DNA from: Gp6-AA40 sp035263125
GTDB lineage: Bacteria; Acidobacteriota; Vicinamibacteria; Vicinamibacterales; UBA2999
DNA length: 64,000 nt
Assembly: GCA_035263125.1 (NCBI GenBank)
Contig: DATFRP010000100.1
Span: 30,191 to 94,190, forward strand
Direction: 5' to 3'
Every line of letters begins with the position of its first letter. The first letter of the stretch is position 1. This document shows, piece after piece, positions 51,815 to 59,070 of this stretch. Both the position numbers and the translations under genes were made by a program. Under the pieces are notes generated by a model. It was given only the letters and a program-made list of their open reading frames with translations, was not told the origin of the DNA and made no database searches.

Positions 51815-52418
51815 CGATCTGAATGAACACGAGCGTCACGACGAGCAGCGGGCGACCTGCGAGAAGCTGCTCTGGTCCCGGTATCGAGTCGAAGAAGAAC
51901 GAGATGTTGGCGAGGTTGCCCAGGGCGATCACCGCTGCGAGCGTTCGAGTCCCGCGATAGATCCACCAGCACAGCACGCCGTAAAGCAGCTCGATCACGA
52001 ACGCGACCGAGGGCGCGCTGCTGTACAACCCCATGCCCAGCTTGGGAAATGGCGCGCCCGGCCACAGGGCGATGTCAGACGCGTGCGTGAGGATGTCGAG
52101 AACGAGGTGAGAGACGATCCCGATGGCCAGCGCGCGCCCGAGGAGACGCCGGCCCAGGCCCCGCTCGATGATCCACCACGCCGCGAGCGCCGCGACGACG
52201 ACGGGGACGACTGAGTGGGAGTAGCGGATATCGGCGAGTTGAATGTCGGCGACCCTTCGCACCGTCGCACTCGTCGTCGTGTGCTCGATACCGAGATAGT
52301 TCAGAACCACCCAGGCCAGCTCCATCGCCTGTACGGATATCAGCAGCGGAACGATGGAGACAGAAGGGAAACGACGCTTGATCACCAGCGCGGTCGCAGC
52401 ATGGTCGACGGCAAACAT
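51699..52418 (-). CDS. Membrane protein, possibly DUF457/YdjM-like metal-dependent hydrolase fold
   Basis: 239 aa from the ATG at 52418 preceded by a strong GGAGG (an in-frame ATG at 52430 is rejected). It begins MFAVDHAATALVIKRRFPSVSIVPLLISVQAMELAW and contains IGIVSHLVLDILTHASD (about 105-120), His and Asp residues within membrane-associated helices as in the YdjM/DUF457 group, and six or so hydrophobic segments. The assignment is tentative. The C-terminal 38 residues fall in the overlap with the convergent gene. Confidence 0.65.
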   Translation of the reverse strand: MFAVDHAATALVIKRRFPSVSIVPLLISVQAMELAWVVLNYLGIEHTTTSATVRRVADIQLADIRYSHSVVPVVVAALAAWWIIERGLGRRLLGRALAIGIVSHLVLDILTHASDIALWPGAPFPKLGMGLYSSAPSVAFVIELLYGVLCWWIYRGTRTLAAVIALGNLANISFFFDSIPGPEQLLAGRPLLVVTLVFIQIVTTLVLVGVFSSKSQDRAQLEQPRSRWQATPPRQGLQL

Positions 52419-52483
52419 GCACTCCTCCAATCCTGATCACGTCGACTTCATTCTGGAGAGGAGGGATGCCGCCTGCTGTGACT

Positions 52484-53191
52484 TTAGTCACGCACGCGCG
52501 ACCAGAGCTCGCGGCTCATCTTCACGGGCTCGAGAATCTCCACGCGGCCGGGCGACGTGCGGACAAGCGAGGCCTCGCGCAGTTCGTGCAGCACGCGGGC
52601 GACGACTTCTCGCACCGATCCGACGCTGTTCGCAAGGTCCTGCTGGTTGACGAGCGCAGTGAGCCGGCCGTCGCCCGTCGCACGCGACGACGCGAGGTCC
52701 AGGAGATGCCGCACGACACGCTGCCGAACCGTCGCGAAGGTGTTTCCTGCGAGTTCTTCGAGAATGTCGTACAGACGGTGCACCGACTCCTGGGCGAAGA
52801 CCCACGCGACTGCGGCATCGCGCTGCGCGAGCGCCTTCACCCTCGCGACGTCCATGAAGTAGAGCGAGCTGTTCGTCACCGCCTGCACGAACACCGGTGC
52901 CGGACCGGCGATGAGCGCGGGCGCTCCGAGGAGCTCGCCGGTCCGAACGTAGCGGACCGTGACCTCGCGGCCGTCGCTCGTGTTCATGTACACGCGGATC
53001 AGCCCGTTCAGGACGACCGCAAAGCGTTCGGTCTCGGCCTCGGTGTAGACGGTGACGCCTTCGGCCACCTCACGCTCGGTGCCGTCCGTCGCGAGACGCT
53101 CCACCGTCTCCCGCGGCAGCGCTGCCAATGGCCCGTTGCGCAGGAGGGCGACGACGTCCTCCTCCGACTGCCGGCCACGGTCCCTGAGCAC
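52484..53191 (-). CDS. Crp/Fnr family transcriptional regulator
   Basis: 235 aa. I choose the GTG at 53191, which has GGAGG six bases upstream and gives the family's usual N-terminus (LRDRGRQSEEDVVALLRNGPLAALPRETVERLA); longer frames run into the heptamer repeat. The cyclic-nucleotide-binding-like barrel is about 25-140 (GVTVYTEAETERFAVVLNGLIRVYMNTSDGREVTVRYVRTGELLG), then the dimer helix, and the HTH_Crp (LVNQQDLANSVGSVREVVARVLHELREASLV, about 180-210). It lacks the N-terminal Cys cluster of FNR, so it is not a classic oxygen sensor. Confidence 0.9.
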   Translation of the reverse strand: MLRDRGRQSEEDVVALLRNGPLAALPRETVERLATDGTEREVAEGVTVYTEAETERFAVVLNGLIRVYMNTSDGREVTVRYVRTGELLGAPALIAGPAPVFVQAVTNSSLYFMDVARVKALAQRDAAVAWVFAQESVHRLYDILEELAGNTFATVRQRVVRHLLDLASSRATGDGRLTALVNQQDLANSVGSVREVVARVLHELREASLVRTSPGRVEILEPVKMSRELWSRVRD

Positions 53192-53217
53192 TGATTCCTC
53201 CGTCCTGGCCCAGCCCT

Positions 53218-53252
53218 GCTTCCTGCTTCCTGCTTCGTGATTCCTGATTCCT
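53218..53252. repeat. Heptamer repeat (CTGCTTC/GATTCCT) tract
   Basis: Three TGCTTCC-type units are followed by two to three GATTCCT units between the DinB gene stop and the regulator start. The same heptamers occur at 16015-16140 and 19606-19627. The tract lies in the 65-bp leader of the Crp/Fnr gene, so variation in copy number could affect its expression. Confidence 0.65.
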
Positions 53253-53256
53253 GAGA

Positions 53257-53769
53257 CTATTGCCGGGCCGCCGACTGCATCGCCGCCATCTCTTCCCGAT
53301 TCGGTCCGTACATCCCGGGTGCCTGGCCTCCTGCGAGACGGCACATCAGACTGAGTTGGCCGCGATGGTGGATGCCGTGTGCGAGGATCCCGTTCCAGAG
53401 GATTTCGCGGATGGTCATCGGTCCTGAAAAGAAATCAATCGCGCGATCCAGATCATCCGGCGCGAGCGCGCGGATGCGTGCGGCCGCCTCGCGATGCACG
53501 CGCTCGTATCCCGGGGCCAACGCTTCGATCGTGCGCGGGCGCTCGATGTTGGGCGGTTTCGCATCCATCGTGAACTTGCCCTGCTGGATGCAGTAGCTCA
53601 TGTAGGCATCGCCTTCCGCCAGGTGCCACCCCAGCTCGCCCAGCGATCGTCCGCCGGAGTCCGGACGGAAATCGTACTGAGTCGGCGGCAGCGCCTTGAG
53701 GAGCCTCACCGTACTGGCAGCCTCCTGATCCCACGATGCGAGAAATCGGTCGAGCTCATTCATGGACAT
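53257..53769 (-). CDS. DinB/YfiT family putative metal-dependent protein
   Basis: 170 aa, MSMNELDRFLASWDQEAASTVRLLKALPPTQYDFRPDSGGRSLGELGWHLAEGDAYMSY. Four-helix DinB bundle with the expected metal-binding His: GELGWHLAEGD (about 50) and AHGIHHRGQLSLM (about 135-139). DinB-like proteins include bacillithiol/mycothiol S-transferases, but most are unassigned. Start at 53769 or the ATG two codons later. Confidence 0.87.
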   Translation of the reverse strand: MSMNELDRFLASWDQEAASTVRLLKALPPTQYDFRPDSGGRSLGELGWHLAEGDAYMSYCIQQGKFTMDAKPPNIERPRTIEALAPGYERVHREAAARIRALAPDDLDRAIDFFSGPMTIREILWNGILAHGIHHRGQLSLMCRLAGGQAPGMYGPNREEMAAMQSAARQ

Positions 53770-54224
53770 GGGTCCTCCTCACCGTACTCGCCCGATACTA
53801 CCTCCTCGTGATGACGGCGGGACTCATGTCGCTGATCTATCAGTCTCGGCGGAGCAGCTTCACGGGATCCACCCGTGTCGTGCGGAACGCGGGCCGAGAG
53901 ACGATCGCGAGCGCGCATTTCATATCCTTGTAGCGCGCGTCGTTGGTCCTTCGTGCTTGGTTCCTGGTCCGTCCTATGGTCCAAGGTCCTTTGGTCCACG
54001 GAGCGGCCGGTGCCACGTTCGGGGAAAGGCAGCGGATTCGCGCTCACAAGACTCTCGTGGACCGGGGACCAAGGACGCGGGTTTGGATCCGCGGATGACA
54101 ATCGCGTGGGCGCCGAGGCCGTACGCGGCACGTCGCGTGCTCGCACTGACGCTGCCGGCGAAGTCATCCACGTCCTCTTCTTCGAGCGGCCGTAGAGCCC
54201 ACCGAACGATATGATCTGGTCTCC
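53770..54224. other. Intergenic region with GGTCC heptamer repeats
   Basis: These 455 bases lie between divergent genes. Frames on both strands are long but have no family match or consistent codon use. The part 53943-53998 is a tandem array of GGTCCTT/GGTCCAA-type units of about seven bases, with TTGGTCC again near 54067. It also holds the possible permease remnant at 53800-53930. The promoter of the aminotransferase should lie near 54180-54220, but I see no clear boxes. Confidence 0.55.
53800..53930 (-). pseudogene. Possible remnant of an FtsX-type permease C-terminus
   Basis: On the minus strand, 53862 upstream reads RPAFRTTRVDPVKLLRRD followed by a stop near 53838, much like the conserved end of FtsX/MacB permeases (PARRAxRVDPxxxLR). 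The sequence upstream of it on that strand breaks into repeats within about 60 bases, so only the last exon-sized piece is left. The match is short, and this could be chance. Confidence 0.35.
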
Positions 54225-55547
54225 ATGCCAAATGCCGGAGACCTGATTTCTCGTGATCTCGCCGCGCTGATTCATCCTCTCCACGACGCCAACGCGCAGC
54301 GATCCGCGCGCGTGTGGGTTCGCGGCCACGGGGCGATACTGGCGGATGCCGATGGCAAGGAGTACATCGACGGCCTCGCCGGGTTGTGGAACGTCGCCCT
54401 CGGCCACGGGCGGCGCGAGCTTGCGGAGGCAGCTCGTGAGCAGATGGAGACGTTGGGCTACGCGTCCGGCTACGTCGGCAGCTCGAACCCGCGCGCGATC
54501 GAGCTCGCCGAGCGGTTGGCGAAGATTACGTATCCGTCGATCAATCGCTTCTTCTTCACGTCGGGCGGCGCCGAGGCCAACGAGAGCGCGATCAAGATGG
54601 CGCGCTCGTACTGGAAGCTGCGAGGCCGGCCGGAGAAGACGAAGGTCATCTCGCGCGAGCTCGGATATCACGGAACGACGCTGGCGACGATGAGCGCGAC
54701 CGGCATTGCGGGATACTGGCCGCTCTTCGAGCCGCGTGTGCCCGGCTTCATCCACATTCCGGCGCCGTATCCCTATCGATCGACGTTGACCGGCATCGCC
54801 GCTGCCAATGTACTCGAGGAGGCGATCGTCCGCGAGGGCGCCGACACCGTCGCGATGTTTCTCGCCGAGCCGGTGATCGGGGTCGGCGGTGTCATCGTCC
54901 CACCCGACGACTACTTCCCGCGCATCCGTGAGATCTGCGATCGACATGACGTTCTGTTTGCGGCCGACGAGGTGATCACCGGTTTCGGGAGAACAGGGAA
55001 GTGGTTCGGGCTCGAGCACTGGGGTGTCGCGCCGGACATCATGCAGTTTGCGAAAGCGATCACATCGGGCTACTTCCCGTTCGGGGGCATCGGCGTCAGC
55101 GACGCAATCGCGCGCGTGCTCGATGAGGCGACCGTTCCGTGGATGCATGCCTACACCTACACCGCGCATCCCGTGGGGTGCGCGGTGGCGTTGTGCACGC
55201 TGCAGATCATCGAGGAGCAGAACCTCGTCGCCGAAGCCGCGCGCAAGGGGGCACATCTGCTCGACGCGCTGCGCTCACGCCTCGCCAATCATCCGCGTGT
55301 GGGAGAGATTCGCGGCAAAGGGCTCATGTGCGCGGTGGAGTTCGTCGAGGATCGCGACGGCAAGACGCCGTTCGCGCCGGAGGAACAGGTCGGGCCGCGC
55401 ATTCACGCGGATGCGGCCGAGCGCGGACTGTTCGGTCGCGTGCGCGGCGATGTGTTCGTGCTCGCGCCGCCGTTCGTGACGCCCGATGCGGTGCTCGATC
55501 GCATCGCAGCGATCCTGGCTGACGCCACGCGCGCCGTGCTCGGGTAA
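54225..55547 (+). CDS. Class III (omega) aminotransferase
   Basis: 440 aa. PLP-dependent fold I. GSSNPRAIELAERLAKITYPSINRFFFTSGGAEANESAIKMARSYWKLRG (phosphate-binding GGAEANE about 110), SRELGYHGTTLATMSATGI, VGVGGVIVPPDDYFPRIREICDRHDVLFAADEVITGFGRTGKWFGLEHWGVAPDIMQFAKAITSGYFPFGGIGVS with the PLP Lys of FAKAITSG (about 281). Similar to omega-amino acid, taurine or putrescine--pyruvate aminotransferases. Cytoplasmic; the amino donor is not predictable. Ends 12 bases before the convergent phospholipase gene. Confidence 0.92.
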   Translation: MPNAGDLISRDLAALIHPLHDANAQRSARVWVRGHGAILADADGKEYIDGLAGLWNVALGHGRRELAEAAREQMETLGYASGYVGSSNPRAIELAERLAKITYPSINRFFFTSGGAEANESAIKMARSYWKLRGRPEKTKVISRELGYHGTTLATMSATGIAGYWPLFEPRVPGFIHIPAPYPYRSTLTGIAAANVLEEAIVREGADTVAMFLAEPVIGVGGVIVPPDDYFPRIREICDRHDVLFAADEVITGFGRTGKWFGLEHWGVAPDIMQFAKAITSGYFPFGGIGVSDAIARVLDEATVPWMHAYTYTAHPVGCAVALCTLQIIEEQNLVAEAARKGAHLLDALRSRLANHPRVGEIRGKGLMCAVEFVEDRDGKTPFAPEEQVGPRIHADAAERGLFGRVRGDVFVLAPPFVTPDAVLDRIAAILADATRAVLG

Positions 55548-55559
55548 CGCCGGCGATCG

Positions 55560-57317
55560 TCAGCGCTGCACGCGTCTGGTGGCAGTCAAATCGAAGCGCT
55601 GTGGCTGCGGACAGGCCGGAAACTCCTTTGACATCTCCGTCGGCTCGCTCGTCAGTGCAGGGCCGACGCTCGAGTCCTCGAAGAGTCTCCGGTTCCGCGG
55701 CTCGGTCAACATCCAGGTGGTGAACTCGCTCATCAGGTTCACTTGTGCCGGCTTCAACCGGATCACGTACGGAACGTTCTGCAGGAATGTAGAGAACCAC
55801 GGAAATCCCCGGAAGCCTCTCGTCGTGAGCAGCTCCTGCGTTTCGGTGGGCAGTTCTTTGACCCACCGATCGTTGCGCTCGGTGTTGACGAAGCAGATGT
55901 TCAGCCCGGAGTACGCGCGGATTCCGTAGAGCTCGTTGTCGAGCACACGCCAGTTGCGTCCGCAGAACGCCGCAGTCAGACCGGCCTGAACATTCGCCTC
56001 GAGCCCTTTCACGAGCTCCTCGTAGTGAGCCTGATCGAACACGACGTTGCCCTTCCGATCCGCCGAGCCAGTCTGCAGGTTCAGCTTGTAGAAGAGCGAC
56101 TCGATCGCCTGCTCCTTCGTGATGGGCCCGGTCCCGTTGAGGAACACGATGATGTTCGTGACCTGGCGTGCGAGCAGCGGCATGAGCCCGAGATAGTCGG
56201 TGAATCCGCCGTCGCCGTGCAGCAGGCTCGTCGTCACCGGGGTGGCCGTGCGGTTGCGGACCGTGTAGTGGTTGAACGTGGGAAACACGCGTGGTGAAAA
56301 GCCGGTCGGGTCGTTGAGAAAGAGCGTCAGCAGGGGTGCGGCGCCGCTGCTGGCAATCATGTCGGCCAGCGAGAACGGCGGCGCATTCTTCTTCACCCGC
56401 ACGCGCAGTGTCGTCGCATCGGCGAGATCTGCGCGGTCGGCGTGGTATGCGAACGGCCACACGTACGAGCCACCGAGGCGACCGCTGAACTCGTTGCGCA
56501 CGCCGGTGTAGAGCGGCGTGTATTCGATCGGCATCAGGCGCGGGTAGGTGTACGCCTCGTGCATGTAAATGATCGACCCGCCGACGATCAGGAACGGTCG
56601 CGTTCCAGAGGTGGTGACGAACTGCGTTCGGCTGAAGTCGTTCAGGCTCCCGAAGTCGGCCTCGACCGAAGCGGGCGTCCAGCCATACGGCAGTTTCTCG
56701 CCGTCGGGGATCAGTGGCGTGATGAACGCGCGCGCCAGAATGTTCGCGTAGGTCCTGTCGATGATGCCGCCGTGAAGGCGATTGACCAGGCTCTTCACCT
56801 GGGTTGGCAGCGTGCCGTCGTTGATCGTCTGCGCGGCGATGATCTTCGCCGCCTCGACGCCACCCGCTGCCACTGTCCGTGCGTCGACCACTGCGCGCGC
56901 CAGCGTGTGCTCGGGCGGCCTGGTCTCGATGAGGGAGCGGCCGAGCGCCTGCGGCAGGTGCGAAGGTCCCAGGAGCGTCGCTTCGGAGTACGGCGCGTAG
57001 ACGAATGGCGTAGCGGCCCACGAACCACCCGAGACGGCGGCGATGTATCTGACTTTCGACAGCCAGCCGTTTTCGAGCATGCCGCGAAGCTCGCCGATCG
57101 TTGCCGACGCGGATCGTGTGCCGCCGCCCGAGAACGTGATGCCGAGATTGGCGGTCTTGGTCTGTGCGAGATAGCACGCTTCCGGAAACGTCTGCTGCGT
57201 CGTTGGCGGCGCCCAGTACTTCGACCAGAGGAACGTGACGTCGTCTTCCTGGGCCGAGAGCGTCGTCAGCGCGAAAGCGACCACGACTGCCGACACGAAC
57301 CACCGCGCCCGCGTCAT
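55560..57317 (-). CDS. Secreted cPLA2/patatin-like phospholipase
   Basis: 585 aa from the ATG at 57317, which overlaps the stop of the upstream gene (ATGA). Signal peptide about 1-22 (WFVSAVVVAFALTTLSAQ). The lipase core shows the oxyanion motif NLGITFSGGGTRSASATIGELRGML (about 52-75), the nucleophile in YIAAVSGGSWAATPF (SGGSW, as in cytosolic phospholipase A2 and related enzymes, about 90) and the catalytic Asp in SLLHGDGGFTDYLGLMPLL (DGG, about 390). It should hydrolyse phospholipid or another ester in the periplasm or outside. It is coupled to an outer-membrane-like protein, which may be its exporter, receptor or partner. Confidence 0.85.
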   Translation of the reverse strand: MTRARWFVSAVVVAFALTTLSAQEDDVTFLWSKYWAPPTTQQTFPEACYLAQTKTANLGITFSGGGTRSASATIGELRGMLENGWLSKVRYIAAVSGGSWAATPFVYAPYSEATLLGPSHLPQALGRSLIETRPPEHTLARAVVDARTVAAGGVEAAKIIAAQTINDGTLPTQVKSLVNRLHGGIIDRTYANILARAFITPLIPDGEKLPYGWTPASVEADFGSLNDFSRTQFVTTSGTRPFLIVGGSIIYMHEAYTYPRLMPIEYTPLYTGVRNEFSGRLGGSYVWPFAYHADRADLADATTLRVRVKKNAPPFSLADMIASSGAAPLLTLFLNDPTGFSPRVFPTFNHYTVRNRTATPVTTSLLHGDGGFTDYLGLMPLLARQVTNIIVFLNGTGPITKEQAIESLFYKLNLQTGSADRKGNVVFDQAHYEELVKGLEANVQAGLTAAFCGRNWRVLDNELYGIRAYSGLNICFVNTERNDRWVKELPTETQELLTTRGFRGFPWFSTFLQNVPYVIRLKPAQVNLMSEFTTWMLTEPRNRRLFEDSSVGPALTSEPTEMSKEFPACPQPQRFDLTATRRVQR

Positions 57318-58513
57318 TTGAAGAACTCCGCGATGTTCAGTTCCATCCCCATGAACGTCTGCACGCTGTCGGCGTCGGTGCCGAGCGGGTCGAAGTCTGA
57401 GTAGACCTGGATGAAGATGCGCGGCACTTTGCTCAGGCCGGGAGCGCTGCCGAGCATACGCGCCGGGCTGAACACGAGCAGGCCGTCGACCTTGAGCCGA
57501 TTCCACCTGCCGCGTTGGGTCTGCCCGGGCTGATCGTTGGTGCCGGTCGGCACGAAGAGATCGGTGCGTCCCCAGCCGGCTGCGAGGTGAGATCCGCTGA
57601 ACGGGCCCGCCGTGAACTCGAACCCGCCTCCGATGTCGTGCGCGGAAGCGGCGTGATCCTTGCCGTCGTCGACCATCATCACGCCCAACACCGCGCGGGC
57701 GAAGAGCACGGCACGATTCTCCAGACCGGCGCGCAGTGTCAGGAACTCGAAACGCGGCTCGACGTACGCTTCGAGGCTGGTGGCGTGCTCGGTGATGTAG
57801 ACGGCATTCTGGACGGAGTTCGTCGTATTGCCAGGCAAGCCCGAGAACTGCTCGCACGCGGGCGGTTTGCTCAGGGGTTGTCCCTGATCGTCGTTGCGAT
57901 CGCGGCAATCCACATCGGCGCTGCGAACGCCGTTGAGCGTTTCACCAACGAGCCAGAACTGGCGCCGGCCGTCTCTCGACGACCACACCCGGCCACCGAA
58001 ATCGATGCCGTAGATGGCGCGGTTGTTCTCGGTCTTTGGCGCGGTCGTCGCGTAGTGTCCGATCTCCGACGGCGAGAAGTTGTCGAACACGCGCCCCAGA
58101 TACGCCGTGGCCTCGAATGGCGTACGCGGATCGTCGCTTTCGAGCTTGATCGGCCGGCACTCGACGGCACCGTCTCCCTTGACGACCATCACCTTCGCGC
58201 CCCATTCGGTGTCGAGGCCGGCGCCGACTTCGCGGACCTGGATGGCGTCGTCTTCTTTCAACGGTCCCTTCAGTCCAAACGCGACGACCGTCCGATCGGC
58301 CCCGATTGGCGGCCGCGCAGGCAGCTCCTCACCGGATAGACGCACCTGCACCAAGTGAGTCGGCGCGAGCGGTCGGTCGCTGGTCACCACGATCGCGCAG
58401 CTGCCCGCTTTGAGCGGCGCGACCACCTGCAGCGTCGAGTCCTGGGCCAGAGCATCGCGTGTGCACAAGACGGCAATGCCGGCCGCACACGTGAGACGGA
58501 GTGGGTGTGCCAT
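57314..58513 (-). CDS. Probable outer-membrane beta-barrel protein, unknown
   Basis: 399 aa from the ATG at 58513. Signal peptide about 1-24 (PLRLTCAAGIAVLCTRDALAQ). An N-terminal beta-sandwich-like part (STLQVVAPLKAGSCAIVVTSDRPLAPTHLVQVRLSGEELP) is followed by alternating amphipathic strands typical of a barrel (YGIDFGGRVWSSRDGRRQFWLVGETL, AYVEPRFEFLTLRAGLENRAVLFARAVLGVMMVDD, GGGFEFTAGPFSGSHLAAGWGR, PRIFIQVYSDFDPLG). The chain ends IAEFFK, not the optimal terminal Phe. Operon partner of the phospholipase (ATGA overlap). No family name recognised. Confidence 0.7.
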   Translation of the reverse strand: MAHPLRLTCAAGIAVLCTRDALAQDSTLQVVAPLKAGSCAIVVTSDRPLAPTHLVQVRLSGEELPARPPIGADRTVVAFGLKGPLKEDDAIQVREVGAGLDTEWGAKVMVVKGDGAVECRPIKLESDDPRTPFEATAYLGRVFDNFSPSEIGHYATTAPKTENNRAIYGIDFGGRVWSSRDGRRQFWLVGETLNGVRSADVDCRDRNDDQGQPLSKPPACEQFSGLPGNTTNSVQNAVYITEHATSLEAYVEPRFEFLTLRAGLENRAVLFARAVLGVMMVDDGKDHAASAHDIGGGFEFTAGPFSGSHLAAGWGRTDLFVPTGTNDQPGQTQRGRWNRLKVDGLLVFSPARMLGSAPGLSKVPRIFIQVYSDFDPLGTDADSVQTFMGMELNIAEFFK

Positions 58514-58685
58514 CGTCGAAGCCTCGTTGAGATTGCGGCTCTCAATGCGTAGAACGCACCTCAGCGAGGTTTCGAACATCGCTCCCGGATTCTCGCAATC
58601 GGGCGGCGTGAAGACAGACGAGCAGTCAGGCTGTCTGAGAGCCCCTCGCTCGCGCGTGCGGCGGTGAGCGCCTTGCTATCCGCAT

Positions 58686-58708
58686 TTCATATAGCCTATC
58701 GATATGAA
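58686..58708 (+). promoter_or_regulatory. Putative PadR operator/promoter
   Basis: TTCATAT-N9-ATATGAA is a perfect 7-bp inverted repeat 35 bases before the PadR ATG at 58744; the TATAGCC/TATCGATAT stretches within it also look like -10 elements. PadR proteins bind similar AT-rich dyads at their own promoter. No good Shine-Dalgarno is visible before the ATG, so the mRNA may start very close to it. Confidence 0.55.
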
Positions 58709-58743
58709 GATCTGGTAGAGTGGCGCAAATATTACGATTACAT

Positions 58744-59064
58744 ATGGACATCCTACATGGAAAGCTCGATCTGTTGATTCTGCGGGCGCTCGAGATTCAG
58801 CCCATGCACGGGCTTGGCGTCGCATCGCGCATCGAGCAGGTCACCCGGGGGACGTTCGTCGTCAAACCGGGGTCGCTCTTTCCCGCGCTTCGTCGCCTCG
58901 AGCAGAGTGGCTGGATCGAAGGGGAATGGGCGGCCTCGGACAGCAATCGTCGGGCACGGTTCTACACGCTCACGCGGTCGGGGCGGGCGCGACTGAACCA
59001 AGAGAAGCGCAGCTGGTATCGCATGGCCTCGGCGATGAACTGGATGCTCGAATCAGAAGGGTAA
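58744..59064 (+). CDS. PadR family transcriptional regulator
   Basis: 106 aa, MDILHGKLDLLILRALEIQPMHGLGVASRIEQVTRGTFVVKPGSLFPALRRLEQSGWIEGEWAASDSNRRARFYTLTRSGRARL. A winged helix with the PadR hallmark GSLFPALRRLEQSGWI (about 44-60) and the YTLT wing. PadR-like genes directly before duplicated FtsX-type permeases are a typical Acidobacteriota pair; it probably controls itself and the permease six bases downstream. A GTG at 58720 is a less likely start. Confidence 0.92.
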   Translation: MDILHGKLDLLILRALEIQPMHGLGVASRIEQVTRGTFVVKPGSLFPALRRLEQSGWIEGEWAASDSNRRARFYTLTRSGRARLNQEKRSWYRMASAMNWMLESEG

Positions 59065-59070
59065 AGAGCG

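Noticed and set aside
53760..55256. 498-codon minus-strand frame over the aminotransferase
   Set aside because: Antisense to a clear class III aminotransferase; its end crosses the repeat region and the possible permease remnant.
55324..57303. 659-codon minus-strand frame, in another phase of the phospholipase region
   Set aside because: Arg-rich, domain-free, overlaps the phospholipase frame which has signal peptide and catalytic motifs.
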